Shown here: piece by piece, positions 47,683 through 59,654 of the stretch
Layout of the letters: each line of letters opens with the position of its first letter
Position numbering within the stretch: the stretch's first letter is position 1
From: Sanghuangporus weigelae
Taxonomy: Eukaryota > Basidiomycota > Agaricomycetes > Hymenochaetales > Hymenochaetaceae
Direction of reading: 5' to 3'
Assembly (NCBI GenBank): GCA_033182465.1
Contig: CP137323.1
Location: 1,860,001-1,924,000 of the forward strand
DNA length: 64,000 nucleotides
Notes under the pieces: model-generated
Seen by the model: the letters and a program-made list of their open reading frames with translations, nothing else
Databases searched by the model: none
What the model was told of the DNA's origin: nothing
Translations under genes and position numbers: made by a program

Positions 47683-49893
47683 ATGGGACTTTCTCTTTGG
47701 GTATACGCAGCACTCTTATTCTTTGCGTTTCGTACCACGATATACTTTAGGCAGGGAACAAGGAAGCCTCCGGGTCCGTCCGGACTCCCATTCCTTGGAC
47801 ATGCCATGAAAATCCCTCGGACTAAGGCATGGAGGAAATTTGCTGAATGGAGCAAATCATACGGTGAGATGTTTTCCATTTTGCAGTGACCGGGCTTGTT
47901 CTCACATTGAAGATATGTTTGTGCCCGTCAAGGTCCCGTAATCTTTCTAGAGGTGTTAGGGCGTCCAATGATTGTCGTCAATTCGTTAGATGCTGCCTTC
48001 GATCTGATGAAGAAGAAAGGCGCAACATTCTCGGATAGGCCGAGGGCGCCGGTGGCTGAAACGTAGAGCCATTCTTTGCTTATCCACCCCTGAATTTCTT
48101 TCTGAATGAGGTGCAGGATTGGCTGGGGCTTTAGAGTCTCCATGTCCCCCTATGGTCACCCGTAATTTCACAAACATCGCCGGCTGATGCAGGAACATCT
48201 GGGGTCTTCTGCCATCCTTTCCTATGACAAAGTTCTGGTAGATCGGGTCGGGAAGTTCCTTCACCGACTTTGGCTGCTACCGGACGAGTTTTGTCGGGAT
48301 ATCCACGGGTACCCGACTAATTCATATATTCACCAATGTTTTGCTGATCAATTTGGTAGGCTTGTCGCAAGCATCATAATCGAGGTCGTTTACGGACACA
48401 GTATATCTGGGGATCCTGCGGATGATGAGTTCATCATTGAAAACGAACGAGCCACTCGGTTGGTCGCGTCGTGTGGGAATGTCGGACTTACTATCATGGA
48501 TTTCTTTCCTTTCTGTCCGTAAAAGTATTTTTTCGATGTTAATTCTCTCTGACTTTCGCATCATCAGTGCTCTACATACCGGCATGGGTGCCAGGTATGG
48601 GTCTCAAAGGAAAGGTGCACCAGGCTCGAGACGCTGTAGGGACTGCATTCACATTGCCTTTCGAGGAGGCAAAATCTAAGAAGGTGATTTGTTGTCCCTG
48701 CCGCCATGTTTAAGAGTATCCGCGATCTGGTTGTTGATGATTCGAAGGCCTCTGGGATTGTAGTACCTGGTGTCATTCACAAACTGCTGGGTGAGTATGA
48801 TAACTTGCGCGAGATGAGCTCAGAGGACGAAATGGACTTGAAAATATTTGCGGGAACCGTATACAATGGTACGTTCTGTCAATAACTCGTCAGGGGGCCT
48901 AGCAATTACTCATGAACCTCTTGATGCATAAGGCGGCACTGATTCAGTAAGTTCAATTATCCCCACTGCTCTGATTTACTAATGTCTGGTATACCAATGC
49001 AGACGAGGACTGCTATTACGATATTCTTCCTTATGATGGTCCTTAATCAGGATGTTCAAAAACGCGCACAGAATGAAATTGACAGCGTCATCGGTCTCGA
49101 TAGACTTCCATTGCCAGAGGATAGAGCAAGCCTTCCATATATCGATTGCATTTTGAAGGAGGTTTTGCGGTGCATCGAGGTCTCGATATTGATCAGACAA
49201 TGATACTAATCTTGGTGTCATAGTATCCACCCTCCTGCACCTCTTGGATTAGCTCATGCTTCCACGAAAACGGACGAATATCGCGGATGGTCAATTCCGG
49301 CACGCTCCATGATCATACCCAACATTTGGTGAGTCTCATGTCCATGCTTCGTAATGCACAGTATTGAATGAAGGACGCACACAAGGCATATGATGAGAGA
49401 TGCCAACACCTTCCCTGACCCTGATAAATTCGACCCGGACAGACATGTCATTCGTGGGGATACGACCGCGGAGGATCCAATTTCTCCTGTGTTTGGTTTT
49501 GGAAGGAGGTCAATTCTCTTCTCGTTTGTGATATCAGGTAGTTCTTGACTTATATTTTCGATTGTTCCCCAGAGTCTGTCCGGGTAAAGCATTCGCAGAC
49601 TCAATTATGTGGATCACCATGGCAAATGTCCTAGCAGCATTCGACATCCTACCTTGCAGAGATCCTGTAACTGGAGGAGATGTCTATCCTGTCCCTGAAT
49701 TCGAGAGCGGCCTTATCTAGTAAGCACTTTCCCCCTTTTCCCATACGGGAGAGCAGACTGATTTGAAACTCTTGCCTTTAGTTTTGTCAAGCCATTCAAG
49801 TGTATGATTGTCCCAAAGAAGGAAAGACTTGCACAGATCGTCCCGGATAGCGTAAGTCGATTAGATGGTGGTAGTTATTCCTTAGCTCTATAG
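47683..49893 (+). pseudogene. Cytochrome P450, copy B, with one in-frame stop
   Basis: Tandem copy of the P450 at 42229 with the same exon and intron plan. The anchor MGLSLWVYAALLFFAF, the hinge KPPGPSGLPFLGHA, I-helix GGTDST, K-helix KEVLR and haem loop FGFGRRVCPGKAFADSIMW are all recognisable, and splice signals are kept throughout. In the fourth exon, where copy A has a CAG codon (42711), this copy has TAA at 48163-48165, and no in-frame alternative splice removes it. Taken at face value the product would end after about 120 residues and lack the haem domain. The remaining frame to 49893 stays open. At the 3' end the stop used by copy A is changed to CGA, adding nine codons. It is therefore either a very young pseudogene, a polymorphic allele or a sequencing error. 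Confidence 0.8.
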
Positions 49894-50947
49894 AAGATAA
49901 CAACCCTGAGCTGTAGAATGTGGAATATCTGACACACTTCTTCGGTTGTGCTTGTCTCTAGCTCAAGGACGTCAAATCGAGGATCAAATACAACTTGTCA
50001 TGAATAAAGGTCTCACTGAGCTGCTCGAGCATCGACATAATGCAACGGGACGCTTTCAGACGTTCTGTGTCTCATTGCGCTCTATAGTCCTTCTCTACTT
50101 TGCTTGTTCTTTGCAGGCTCTCGCGCGGTGTAAATCTTCAACCTCGTCCTTGCGATTGCACGGATCGTCTATTATAATTGCCTAACACAATTGCATTGTT
50201 AGCTCAGACGGTAGGTTGGCGGCAACATAACCTCCAACGTATCTCGACAGTGTTAAGGATTCCCGTCGTGATTTTGTACACTATGTATCGCCTCGGTTTG
50301 ATCTGTCTTTCCTGGTATTTACGGCAGCATGCCGCACAGATTGCACCAACCAATCGATGTTCTTGGTTGTCCAAAACTATGGTCCAATTTTCAAGTTCGG
50401 ACGCCGCAGTAGAGGTATGGTGGCCGAATGTATGACATCAAAGCCGTTGCTCGAGCTTGGCGTTGTCGTGCGTGCAATGATTTTCTGCCTTCCAAACGTG
50501 GCTCTGAAAATGCTCGAAAATCCAGATTTCAGGAACAATCACCGAACATAATTTCAATTTCTAACCGAAATCAAACTGTTGGGTAGAGATTTCATCTGAT
50601 CGACCGGTCTAGATCACCAAAAGGAGGAAGCCGTAAGGAAAAAGTGGCCATAAGTTGTAGGGACTAGATGGAACAAGCTAAGCGTGCCCGAGGATTTGAT
50701 TGAAGTGGATCTGAACGAGGGTCGATGATACATATTTGGAGCGCGTACACAAGGCGTTATGATTACATAATCAATGTAGTAGGAGCACCACAACAGCTTC
50801 CTAATTGTGTTCGTTCCATCGGCACTTCCTCGCCGTTTGCGCGACAACGACAACAGTCCTTCAATCTTTCTCTCCTTTCTCCACCATCGCGCAGTTCTGG
50901 CCTCTTTACTTTGATTTCTTCTCTTTTTCCTACTTTTCATCCCTAGA
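49894..50947. other. Intergenic between the second P450 and the channel gene
   Basis: Up to about 50180 there are weak traces of the downstream flank of the first P450. A frame at 50357-50551 contains YGPIFKFGRRS, faintly like a P450 N-terminal region, but nothing else supports a third P450 fragment. The last 150 bases, rich in C and T, probably hold the channel gene's leader. Confidence 0.35.
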
Positions 50948-53900
50948 ATGGCTCTCACACACCTCTTACGAGCAGCGACCATCTTGCGACGGGCCGACGA
51001 CGACGACTCGGACGTGCTCGGTGACTTCATAGATGAGAACAGTGCTTCGCGGACGCTGGCGCCCGCGGCCGTAGGCTCACAGGTCCTTCTTATGTCTTTG
51101 GTTTCTGTACGTCCTGCTACCCCTTGCTTGTTGCTTTTGGAAATCGGCCACCACAAGGGATTGACGTGGGATTTGTGCTGTTGCAGTTAGGCACCATCTT
51201 CGTCTTTAACATTCTTCGGCCTAGAAATAAAGTACGTGTTCTGTCTGCTTGTCGTTGCACGGATGTCGTATCCACGGCGCGTGGAAAGTTGCAGGGGCGG
51301 GTTACGAGGCAAATTGACAGGAGACTGGGAGGAGAAATGTTGGATTTCTGGTCCATCGACACACAGTGGATTTGCAGTTCACTTGCCTCGCGTCGAAGGA
51401 TACGTATCCAATATTATATGTTCTTTTGCTGAGCTTTGTATTATAGATTGTCTACGAGCCCAAGGTCAAGTACCACGTCGGCGATAAGAAGCCTCCAAAT
51501 ATATCAGACAGCCTTTTGGGGTGGTTTCCTCCTCTCGTTCGTACGCGGGAGCCAGAGTTACTCGATAAAGTTGGTCTCGATGCCGTCGCGTTTCTGCGAT
51601 TTCTTCGTATGATTCGCTGGTTATTCACCGCGGTTGCCATCATCAGTTGCGGCGTGCTCATTCCCGTCAATGTCATTTACAACCTCAAGAAAGTCAAATC
51701 AGAGGAGCGAGATTTTCTTTCAATGCTGACGCTTCGCAATCTTTCGGGATCCGTCCTTTTCGTTCATGTTGCCGCTTCATACGTATTTACCTTCCTCGTC
51801 ATGTTCTTCGTCTGGGTAAACTGGAAGCGAATGCTGGTGCTTCGACTAAAATGGTTCCGGTCGCCGGAATACATGCAATCCTTCTATGCGCGTACGCTCA
51901 TGATCCAAAAGGTTCCGAAGAAGTACCAATCCGACGAGGGTATCCGGAGCATTCTTGAAACCATGCAGGTGCCGTACCCGGCAACGAGTGTACACATCGG
52001 GCGACGGGTTGGTAGGTTACCCGAGCTGATCGAGTTTCACAATGATGCTGTACGCGACCTTGAGAAGATTCTCGTTCGGTACTTGAAGGACGGCAAGATA
52101 GCTCCCAAGCGGCCTACGATCACCAAGGGCGGCTTCTTGGGCATCGGTGGGACCAAATACGACGCGATTGACTTCTACACGTGAGTTTTAATCCTTATAC
52201 CCTTATTTATACCATGCGTTAAATACATTGTCTATTAGAAATAAGGTTAAGCGATGCGAAGCGGCCATTGTAGCCTATCGTGAAGAGATAGACAACCGCA
52301 AGGCAGAGAACTATGGCTTCGCATCTATGGCAGCTGTCCCCTATGCGCATGTTGTGGCTCACATGCTCCGTGGCAAGAGGCCAAAAGGAACAATCGTGAC
52401 TTTGGCTCCTAATCCGAAAGACATTGTGAGTCTTTGCGTTACTATAGAGTAGTACGAAAGCTGATCGTTTCTAAAGATCTGGGAGAATCTCAGCAAGTCT
52501 GACGGCACAATCGCGAGGAAGAAGACATTGGGATGGGTCTACCTATTCGTTGTGTGTTTCTTCAACACGATCCCACTCCTTATTGTGTCTTTCTTGGCCA
52601 ACTTAGCTTCTGTGCGTATTTTATTGACTACTTCCATGATATAATTCCATTCTAATGCCCGAAACTTTAGCTGACAACTTACGTCGGCTTCTTGGGAAGC
52701 TGGTCGGAGCACAGTCACGCGACATTCACGATCATCTCTGGTATCCTCCCTCCCGCTGTCGGTGCTTTCTTCGGATGGTTCTTGCCTATCGTCATGCGAT
52801 GGTTGTCTCGTTACCAAGGGGCTGTCACGCGTTCTCGACTTGATCGTGCGGTAGTTGCTCGATACTTTGCGTTCCTAGTGATCTCGCAATTGTTCATCTT
52901 TACCCTGATCGGTGTCATCATCAGTGCGTATCTGTCTTTCCCGCACTTGTGACAAGGATAGATGTTCAGACTTTATGTTTCTTAGACTCTGTCAGGGAGA
53001 TTGTGTCGCAGATTGGGAAAGGATCGAGCTTTAAGGAGATCGTGAACAACTTGGACAGTAAGTTTCTTATTCGCGTCTCTGAAAGAGCCGTTCTGATCGC
53101 TTTTGTTGCAAACAGAGCTACCCGACACGATCAACCGGACATATATCGATCAAGCGAACTACTGGCTTACATTCTTCCCGTACGTGTATCCTCAATAACG
53201 TCCCAGTACAGATCTGAACGAGCTTTGAATGTTCTGAACTCTAGCTTGCGTGGTTTCTTGGCTGTGTTCGACCTTGCGCAAGGCCTGAATTTACTACTCA
53301 TTTGGATTAAGACGAAACTCTTCGGTCGGACGCCGAGAGATATCCGCGAATGGACTCAGCCACCAGATTTTGAATATGCCATCTATTAGTGAGTTTCTTC
53401 TCCCATGGGTTCTCAAATAGTTACTAATGCCTTGATTCGTCAATCAGCTCGAACATTGTAAGGCTTGATTCTTACTTTCGGTTATGAGCCTAGGTTACTG
53501 ATGCGTTTTTGTAGTTATTCATGTCTGCTGTCGCGATTATGTTCGCTCCGCTCGCCCCCCTTGTAGCCCTCGCTGGAGCTATCATCTTTTGGATAAACTC
53601 GTTTGTTTACAAGTATCAGCTGATGTTCGTACATGTTACGAAGGTCGAAAGCGGTGGAGTAAGTAGACACTGTATAGAATTATGGCAAGGATTCTCACAG
53701 TTTCACAGCGCCTTTGGAATGTCGTTATTAACCGACTTCTATGGACGGTCGTGTTTATGCAATCACTCATGGTCTTAAGTACGTGCGCTCTGTCATGATG
53801 TCGTTGAATAATTCGGTACTCATTTCGCTTCAGCCATCGGACTCCAGGAAGGATGGAAGACGTTCCAATGGATATCAACAATCCCTCCGATTCTCATAAT

Positions 53901-54886
53901 CGCCGCTTTCAAAGTGTACATCGATCGGACGTTCTTACCAAAATTCAACTGGTACATTCCAAGCGAAGAAGAGTTGCACTTAGCGAAGATACACTCTGAA
54001 CGAGGAGACGTTCGTGGTGGACGATTGGAGAAACGGTTCGGACATCCAGCGCTGCATGCGGAGTTGTTCACACCGATGCTACACGCGAAGATGATGCCGC
54101 TGTTACCTGAGGTATATCATGGAAGGATCGGGAACGAGTCGGTTGCTCTTGATGACTTCGGTGGGCAGAAGATGGAGGCGTCAGTTCTTCCTGGTGGAAT
54201 CAAGATCGCAGCTGTTCATCAGGCGAGTTATCTCTGTCTACCGATTCGAATGAATATTAAGCTGAGCATGGGTATAGAACGAACTCGAGTACGATCCTGC
54301 GCTTTACCAACGTGATCGTGGTGAATTGGATTGGGACCAGAGATCAATGGCTTCGACGACGATGCTCAACGATGCTCCGACTCTGCAGCACCAGAAGTCT
54401 CAATTCTACGCCAACAGCGGGAGCGGGAAGCCACGAGTACCTCTAGGTTATGATGCGTATCTGGCACACGGACCGACGCACGAGATCGAGATGTCACGGT
54501 TTGACACTGATCAACTACCTTTACTCGCTGAGCAACAGGTATACTCGAGTCGAGCTCAGACGCCTACACCACCAGGGCAGAGCAACACCTCGTTACCAGC
54601 GTACAGCTTCGGGTATTTCGACAACGGGTCACAAGCGAGCTTGCCTCCGCGATACCCGCCAGGTGTACCTGTACAGCAGGAGTACCAACAGCAGGAGTAC
54701 CCGCGGCAGCAATACCAACAACAGGTACCAGCCTACCCACAACAATCGCAGCAAGGGACGTACGCAGACCGAGAAGCGATCCTGCATCGTCCGACGCCTC
54801 CTCTCCGACAAGGTTCCACATTTAGCGAAGGGTCACAGAATGGTTCTACAACTAACTTTGCTGGTCGGGGAGCGCATCGCGTATAG
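50948..54886 (+). CDS. CSC1/OSCA-like calcium-permeable mechanosensitive channel (Phm7 / DUF221 family)
   Basis: CSC1/OSCA/TMEM63 proteins are dimeric plasma-membrane cation channels gated by membrane tension or osmotic shock. An N-terminal extracellular segment is followed by a TM helix (SQVLLMSLVS; LGTIFVFNILRPRNK), then two helices (WLFTAVAIISCGVLIPVNVI; FVHVAASYVFTFLVMFFVWV). A cytoplasmic RNA-recognition-like loop follows (YARTLMIQKVPKKYQSDEGI; NKVKRCEAAIVAYREEID). The pore-forming helices come next (TLGWVYLFVVCFFNTIPLLI; FTIISGILPPAVGAFFGWFL; FAFLVISQLFIFTLIGVII; WLTFFPLRGFLAVFDLAQGL; LFMSAVAIMFAPLAPLVALA). The tail is long and Pro/Gln-rich (QQEYPRQQYQQQ) and ends GRGAHRV. About 1,000 residues, usual for the fungal branch. 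About twelve introns are inferred, including two around a 10-base micro-exon at 53448-53457. The start at 50948 (MALTHLLRAATILRRADDDD) is well placed. Confidence 0.93.
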
Positions 54887-55292
54887 AGTTCTAGACGGAC
54901 AGAATGGACTTATACTTGGACTAATACTGAAATTGATCTATATATTAGGTAGTGTTATTTAGGTGTTTCTTCTCCATGTGCTGTGTACATGCGTAGACCT
55001 CACTTTGCCCCCTCTCGTTTTTACTACTACTTTCCTTTTCATTGGTATGTACAAGAGCAGAGCGCGCGCGCAATAAATAGGACTCACGTTTATTTTCCTT
55101 TATTCCTTTTTTCTTGTGTGATCCATGAGATCACGTGTGGGAGTATGTATAAACACGGGAGAATCAGGGGTGACCAACGGAGAGAATCACAGCTGACCAC
55201 AGACCAGATCCTGTTCTCTCCTCATCATCAACTCTGGCAACACCAGCAACGGCAACGGCACGTCCCTCTCTTCGTTTCTGTTCTTCCTCATC
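54887..55292. other. Intergenic with promoter of the next gene
   Basis: Contains the 3' end of the channel gene and a TATA-like GTATAAACAC near 55145, about 150 bases before the first downstream ATG. No other feature was seen. Confidence 0.4.
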
Positions 55293-55394
55293 ATGCTCAC
55301 TCAACATAATTCAGCACCCGTACCACTCGCAACTGCACACAGTGACGACGACGACAGCAGCAGCAGCACCGGTCACAGCAGCAGCTGGAGGTAG
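55293..55394 (+). promoter_or_regulatory. Upstream open reading frame in the leader of the trihelix-like gene
   Basis: The first ATG after the TATA-like box opens a 33-codon frame (MLTQHNSAPVPLATAHSDDD, then Ser-rich) that ends before the main ATG at 55450 and is not in its frame. If it lies in the mature leader it would reduce translation of the main frame. Alternatively it is the true start, spliced into the main frame. Confidence 0.35.
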
Positions 55395-55449
55395 CTGGAC
55401 TGGGGGACGCAGCAGTCATCAGCAGCACCATTCCGGCTCAAGCCCTCGC

Positions 55450-58147
55450 ATGCTTCGCGGCGAGAAACGCGCCCTGCCTGTCGATGGCCCGTCAGGGCCA
55501 GGAGGTGGAGGAAGTGCGTCTGCTGCCGCGTCAGCGACTAGCAATGGCGGAGCTGCGGCAGGAGCAGGGGCTGGTAGTAATGGTGCATCCCCGCATAAGA
55601 AACCGGCAAAGGAGAAGATGCCCGACTTCGATTGGAGTGCGGATAACTACACTCTTACTTGGCGCCTTGTGGACGAGCTGCGTAAACCAGAAAATAGGAA
55701 CGTTCTGTTCCCTGATCATGAAAACTTAGCTGCAAAGGTTTGTCACTCTCTCAACTCTTGCTTTCTGCTTGTGCATGGATAGGGCTCTGGGGAACGGAGT
55801 TGGTTATGGCCTGACTTTGCCCGCAAGGTTTGAGTCTGGGCTTGGACTTCAAGCAAGAGTAGACGTCCCCGCGACTTTGTTCGCTTTGTCACTTCATCCG
55901 GGCAGTGCATGTTCGCATCCGGTGAGCAGAATGCTCGTCTCAGACTAATGGAGAAGGTACGTCTATGTCTGACGCGTCATCACGGCTGCGAGAAACGTGG
56001 ACTCAAATCATGTCATGCAGTGATGAAACTCGTGCGCGCGAGTGTCTGTCTCAACGCAGCTTTGCCACCGTGCGTATGTCTCTACCGGGAACAGATGAAT
56101 GACAACAATTCCGTCCTGGTCGGTCGAGGAAAAAAAGGCTCCGTTATGCATTATTGGCACGCGATACTCGGTCAAGTGCGGAAGCAAGCGAGCGGTATTC
56201 GCGTGCAGACTGCGGGAGAAGCTCGCGATGATCATCTGGCCAGATTTGTCTGCCTGTAAAGGTATTTTGCGCGTCCATGATTGACTAGACTGCCTTGCTG
56301 GATCGCAAACGCACTGATGCATTATTGATGACTATATGCGTCAATCCATGTCGTTCAGCTCCATTAGAGAAGCTTCCCCTTCGAGCCCTGTCCATCGCAA
56401 GTTTGTTATCGCGAGACATTTACGGACTAACAAACCTACTTTCAGAGCGGAGACACTAAGGAGGATGTCTATCGCCGGATAGCGAAGGTTGTCCATCCTG
56501 AGGCATACGCACATGATCAACAAATTGCCGGATCCCGTATGAAAAATAAAACTGTCGCGTGAGTTCTATCACGTTGCTGGTCAACTGTCAATAACGGCAT
56601 GAGTAGCATGTGGAAGGAATACTCGGGCTACTGTCGAAGACTTCAAGATCTTTGTACGAGTCATCAAGTTGTTGTGCCAGCCAATGGGCCAGACGAGAAC
56701 TTCCCACAAGAAATCCAGTCAGAATGGAGTAGGAGCTATTCTCTTCTCACACCTTCCGTAGAGATGCAAACTTACCAACTTCACTATGTTTAGGAAAGAT
56801 AGTGATTTCGATGCCCGTCTTCCAAGCCCTCCGAACTTTTATGCCAGTGCGTCCCGAAGAAAAACCCAAGGCACCAACGGTGAAAGTACAACGCGGCGTA
56901 TCGGGCTTTCCACAGCCACCAAATGAAGATGAACATGCCGTTGAGCACCTCCGCGATGGAGTAAACTCGGGTTCCTACTCTGGCCCTGTTCAGTCGCCTT
57001 CCATGAAACGAGCGTCGGTGTCTCGCGAATTGGCTCTTGGTACTGCGGAGGGCCAAAGCTCGACAGCAAACGGCCATGAGCATCGTATCCCATCTCAATC
57101 GCAAGTGTTCATCTTTTTTCCTAAAATACCCGTTCTATCTCATAATCTGACTGGTGCCGATGTAGTAAAATTAGTCTGACTGACTACCTTGAGCTTCGCC
57201 GCTCGTACCAAGAAGATGTCCGTCTTGGTATCTTTACGCCCTCCGAGGCGAAGATGCGCATCGAACTTCTGGATAAACAGAGGTCCCAAGCCGAGAAGTT
57301 AGTTTTGTCGTAAAACTTTCGGCAAAGACGTACTGAGTGACTTGACTGGCACTCTGTAAACTATTTCAGCTTTCGTTCGATGCCGCCACCTCCGACCCCA
57401 ACTACCTCATCTACGGGCTCTTCGACGACGAGCTATAGTCAACCCTTGACGCCACATACGTCGACTCGCGTTATGGCACCAGATCCGATGCAGGAACATG
57501 CGTACGAGGAGAAAGCTATGCTCTTAGGATTCCGAAAGCCCCTACCTCCACACCCGCTTTCTCGCGTGTCTTTCAAGGAACTGTTTAAAGCCATTCTTGA
57601 TCACGCAGTTGAATGCGAACTGCAGGAATGCCGGCTTGACAACCGTATGTCGCTTCTGCACTTCCTTATGATTCCCGAACCACTGATTTGTGCTTTACGA
57701 TTGCAGTCCGCAAGACGCCACAGCTAAGCTTCATACAAGGAGCCAGTGGCATGTCTGTCGACATTATGTTCATGACTCGCTCTGGACTCGTCCCGCTTGT
57801 ACATCACCCGCTCGCTGCATGCGTTCGGTTCCTTTCGCGGCACACAATTCACATTATGGACGTGCCACTAGTAATACACAACGGCGGCGGCTGGGAGACG
57901 ACGATTTGGGATTTTGCAAATGCCGTTGTCTCTTCGTAAGTCGCTTTTACAGTCTGAGTCGCGGAAAACGATGCTGAGCAGCATAACCAGTGCGCTCAGG
58001 AGGCGCTTGAGTATCGAGGAGATCAAGACAGTACAAGCAAATGCACACGTTGTTTCTACCGATCATGCATTCAGGCAGCAATTCCAGCTGCTCAATGATT
58101 CTTCGACGTTTTATGATGTTATACGTACTGGGTACGTGTTTCCCTGA
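55450..58147 (+). CDS. Probable trihelix/Myb-like DNA-binding regulator
   Basis: The first exon has a Gly/Ala/Ser-rich stretch and a basic KKPAKEK patch, then DFDWSADNYTLTWRLVDELR and ENRNVLFPDHENLAAK. Beyond a 708-base intron comes SGDTKEDVYRRIAKVVHPEA and AGSRMKNKTVAMWKEY. This pattern (a Trp-led helix, a G-D-T/S-K loop, then M-K-N-K / W-K-x-Y) is that of trihelix-type domains in many uncharacterised basidiomycete proteins. Later exons encode a Pro/Ser-rich linker, SLTDYLELRRSYQEDVRLG and IFTPSEAKMRIELLDKQR (a helical segment often found with this domain), then a PPPTPTTSSTGSSTTSYS stretch. The 3' end after about 57640 is unresolved: two frames stay open after a GTATGT intron, and 58147 is one candidate stop. 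The ATG at 55450 is the first in frame; the frame is also open upstream from a GTG at 55342. Targets unknown. Confidence 0.6.
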
Positions 58148-58986
58148 TTTTGCTTCTCGATTCAGGATCCAACTTTACTTCTCTAGCCTGTTGTCACCTA
58201 ATAATTGGATTCCTCTGAGCGGCAGCCAATACGAAGAAGGCATGGAACATCCAGTGCCGCAACACTAGATCTCAACAAACCAGTTTCATGTCGATTCACG
58301 CATCTTGAAATTGGCACATGTACCTGCCCGGAATGTGACATTCTCTTTCTTTCCGCACCAAGTAATTTGTCACCTTGATTTCTTTTGTTGTTTTTGTTTT
58401 TATCTTGTCTCGTGCGAGGCGAGGGGTGAACTGGAGGTCCTGTGTCGTCGCTCCTTTTTGCGATTATGGAGGGCGTTCGTTCCGCTATCTCTTCCGCATG
58501 ACTGACTACTGACTGGTTTGACTCAAGTCCTCCATATTTACTCCATGCTTACACTTATCTTCCCATCCCTCTCTTCTCATCATTCCCCTCACTCTCTTCA
58601 TACCTACATACCAACCCATACAAACTGCTCTGTTGTTCGCCTGATCCTAGTTCCTCCCGTTTCGTCTCTCAGTGTAACTTGTACCTCTCGATCCCCGCTG
58701 CCTTCCTGCTCATATTCCCCTTACCTCTCTGTTCTCTATCACTTTCAATCTCACACTTCGCTATCTGTCATCCTTGGAATGCACGACTCTGGTAAATGAA
58801 TATGCTGTGTATAGTGGAAAAGCCTGTATTCTGTCTGTGTTGCCTGTTCGTACCAGAATAAGAAAAGTGGGTGAAAAAATAAAAAAAATGACCGGGGTTC
58901 GCTGACGTAACGCTGAATACCCTTCTGAAATTGGATTGAAATTCGTCGGTTGATCTCTATTTTCCTTTTCATTCATAACTCTAATA
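58148..58986. other. Intergenic
   Basis: No gene was recognised. The stretch 58510-58760 is strongly C/T-rich on the plus strand, with many CTC and TCC runs and no coding signal. Confidence 0.4.
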
Positions 58987-59654
58987 CAGTCATTTACCGG
59001 TCCTTTAAACAGTACCGTTCCTTTGAACACTCGAATTTTCTCCCTCAATTCTTCTTCCCTTGTCACGAAAAAAATCACACAGATGCAGAGAATATGTACC
59101 AATTATAATGCCAAATTTCAGAAGATTTGAGTGAGGCGTTCAGTGTAGAGAAATTATGCACTGGCTAATTTGGTTGTATTTGGTTGAGTTTAACTTGCAA
59201 CAATTGCTCTTGAGCTTGTTCTGGCCTATTTACATAGAATATAGCTGTACATATCACTAAAGTATCGCCATGGGTGCATCTGTGCAAAGTTTGAAGAGAA
59301 AACAGTTACTCTACGAATTAATGCAGGGGAAACAAGCAGAAAGTGTGACAGATGGGAGGAGGGATTTTTACATGCTAAGATCAGCGGTTATATTTTTTTT
59401 TACCGAGAACCACCGCCGTGACGGCAAATTCTAATGTCACACGGTGTTCAAAGGAGTGGTTTTTGTGACATTCTTGCATCTTTTTTCTTTCACCGATAAT
59501 TATTTTTCCTGTACAATTTACAGCTTGAAAAAATTAGTAAATGTTGCCCTCGTCAAGGGCTATCAGAATATGTACTTGAAAGTTATAAATCTTCTGTGTG
59601 GTGAGCTGGGTGAGTGCATCTGTATTGGGTGTTCAAAGGACCGGTAAATGCCTG
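58987..59654. mobile_element. Short non-autonomous DNA transposon (MITE), Tc1/mariner-type
   Basis: The left end reads CAGTCATTTACCGGTCCTTT and the right end, on the opposite strand, CAGGCATTTACCGGTCCTTT, a 20-base terminal inverted repeat with one mismatch. Both ends are flanked by TA (58985-58986 and 59655-59656), the target duplication of Tc1/mariner and pogo-like elements. The 668-base interior is AT-rich and has no open frame for a transposase. A 12-base subterminal motif, GTGTTCAAAGGA, occurs three times: inverted at 59019-59030, direct at 59444-59455 and 59629-59640. Ends so well matched suggest a fairly recent insertion. No second copy was seen in this window. Confidence 0.75.

Noticed and set aside
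50357-50551. Possible third P450 remnant (YGPIFKFGRRS)
   Set aside because: A single short resemblance, with no hinge, ExxR or haem motif nearby and no alignment to the two P450 copies.
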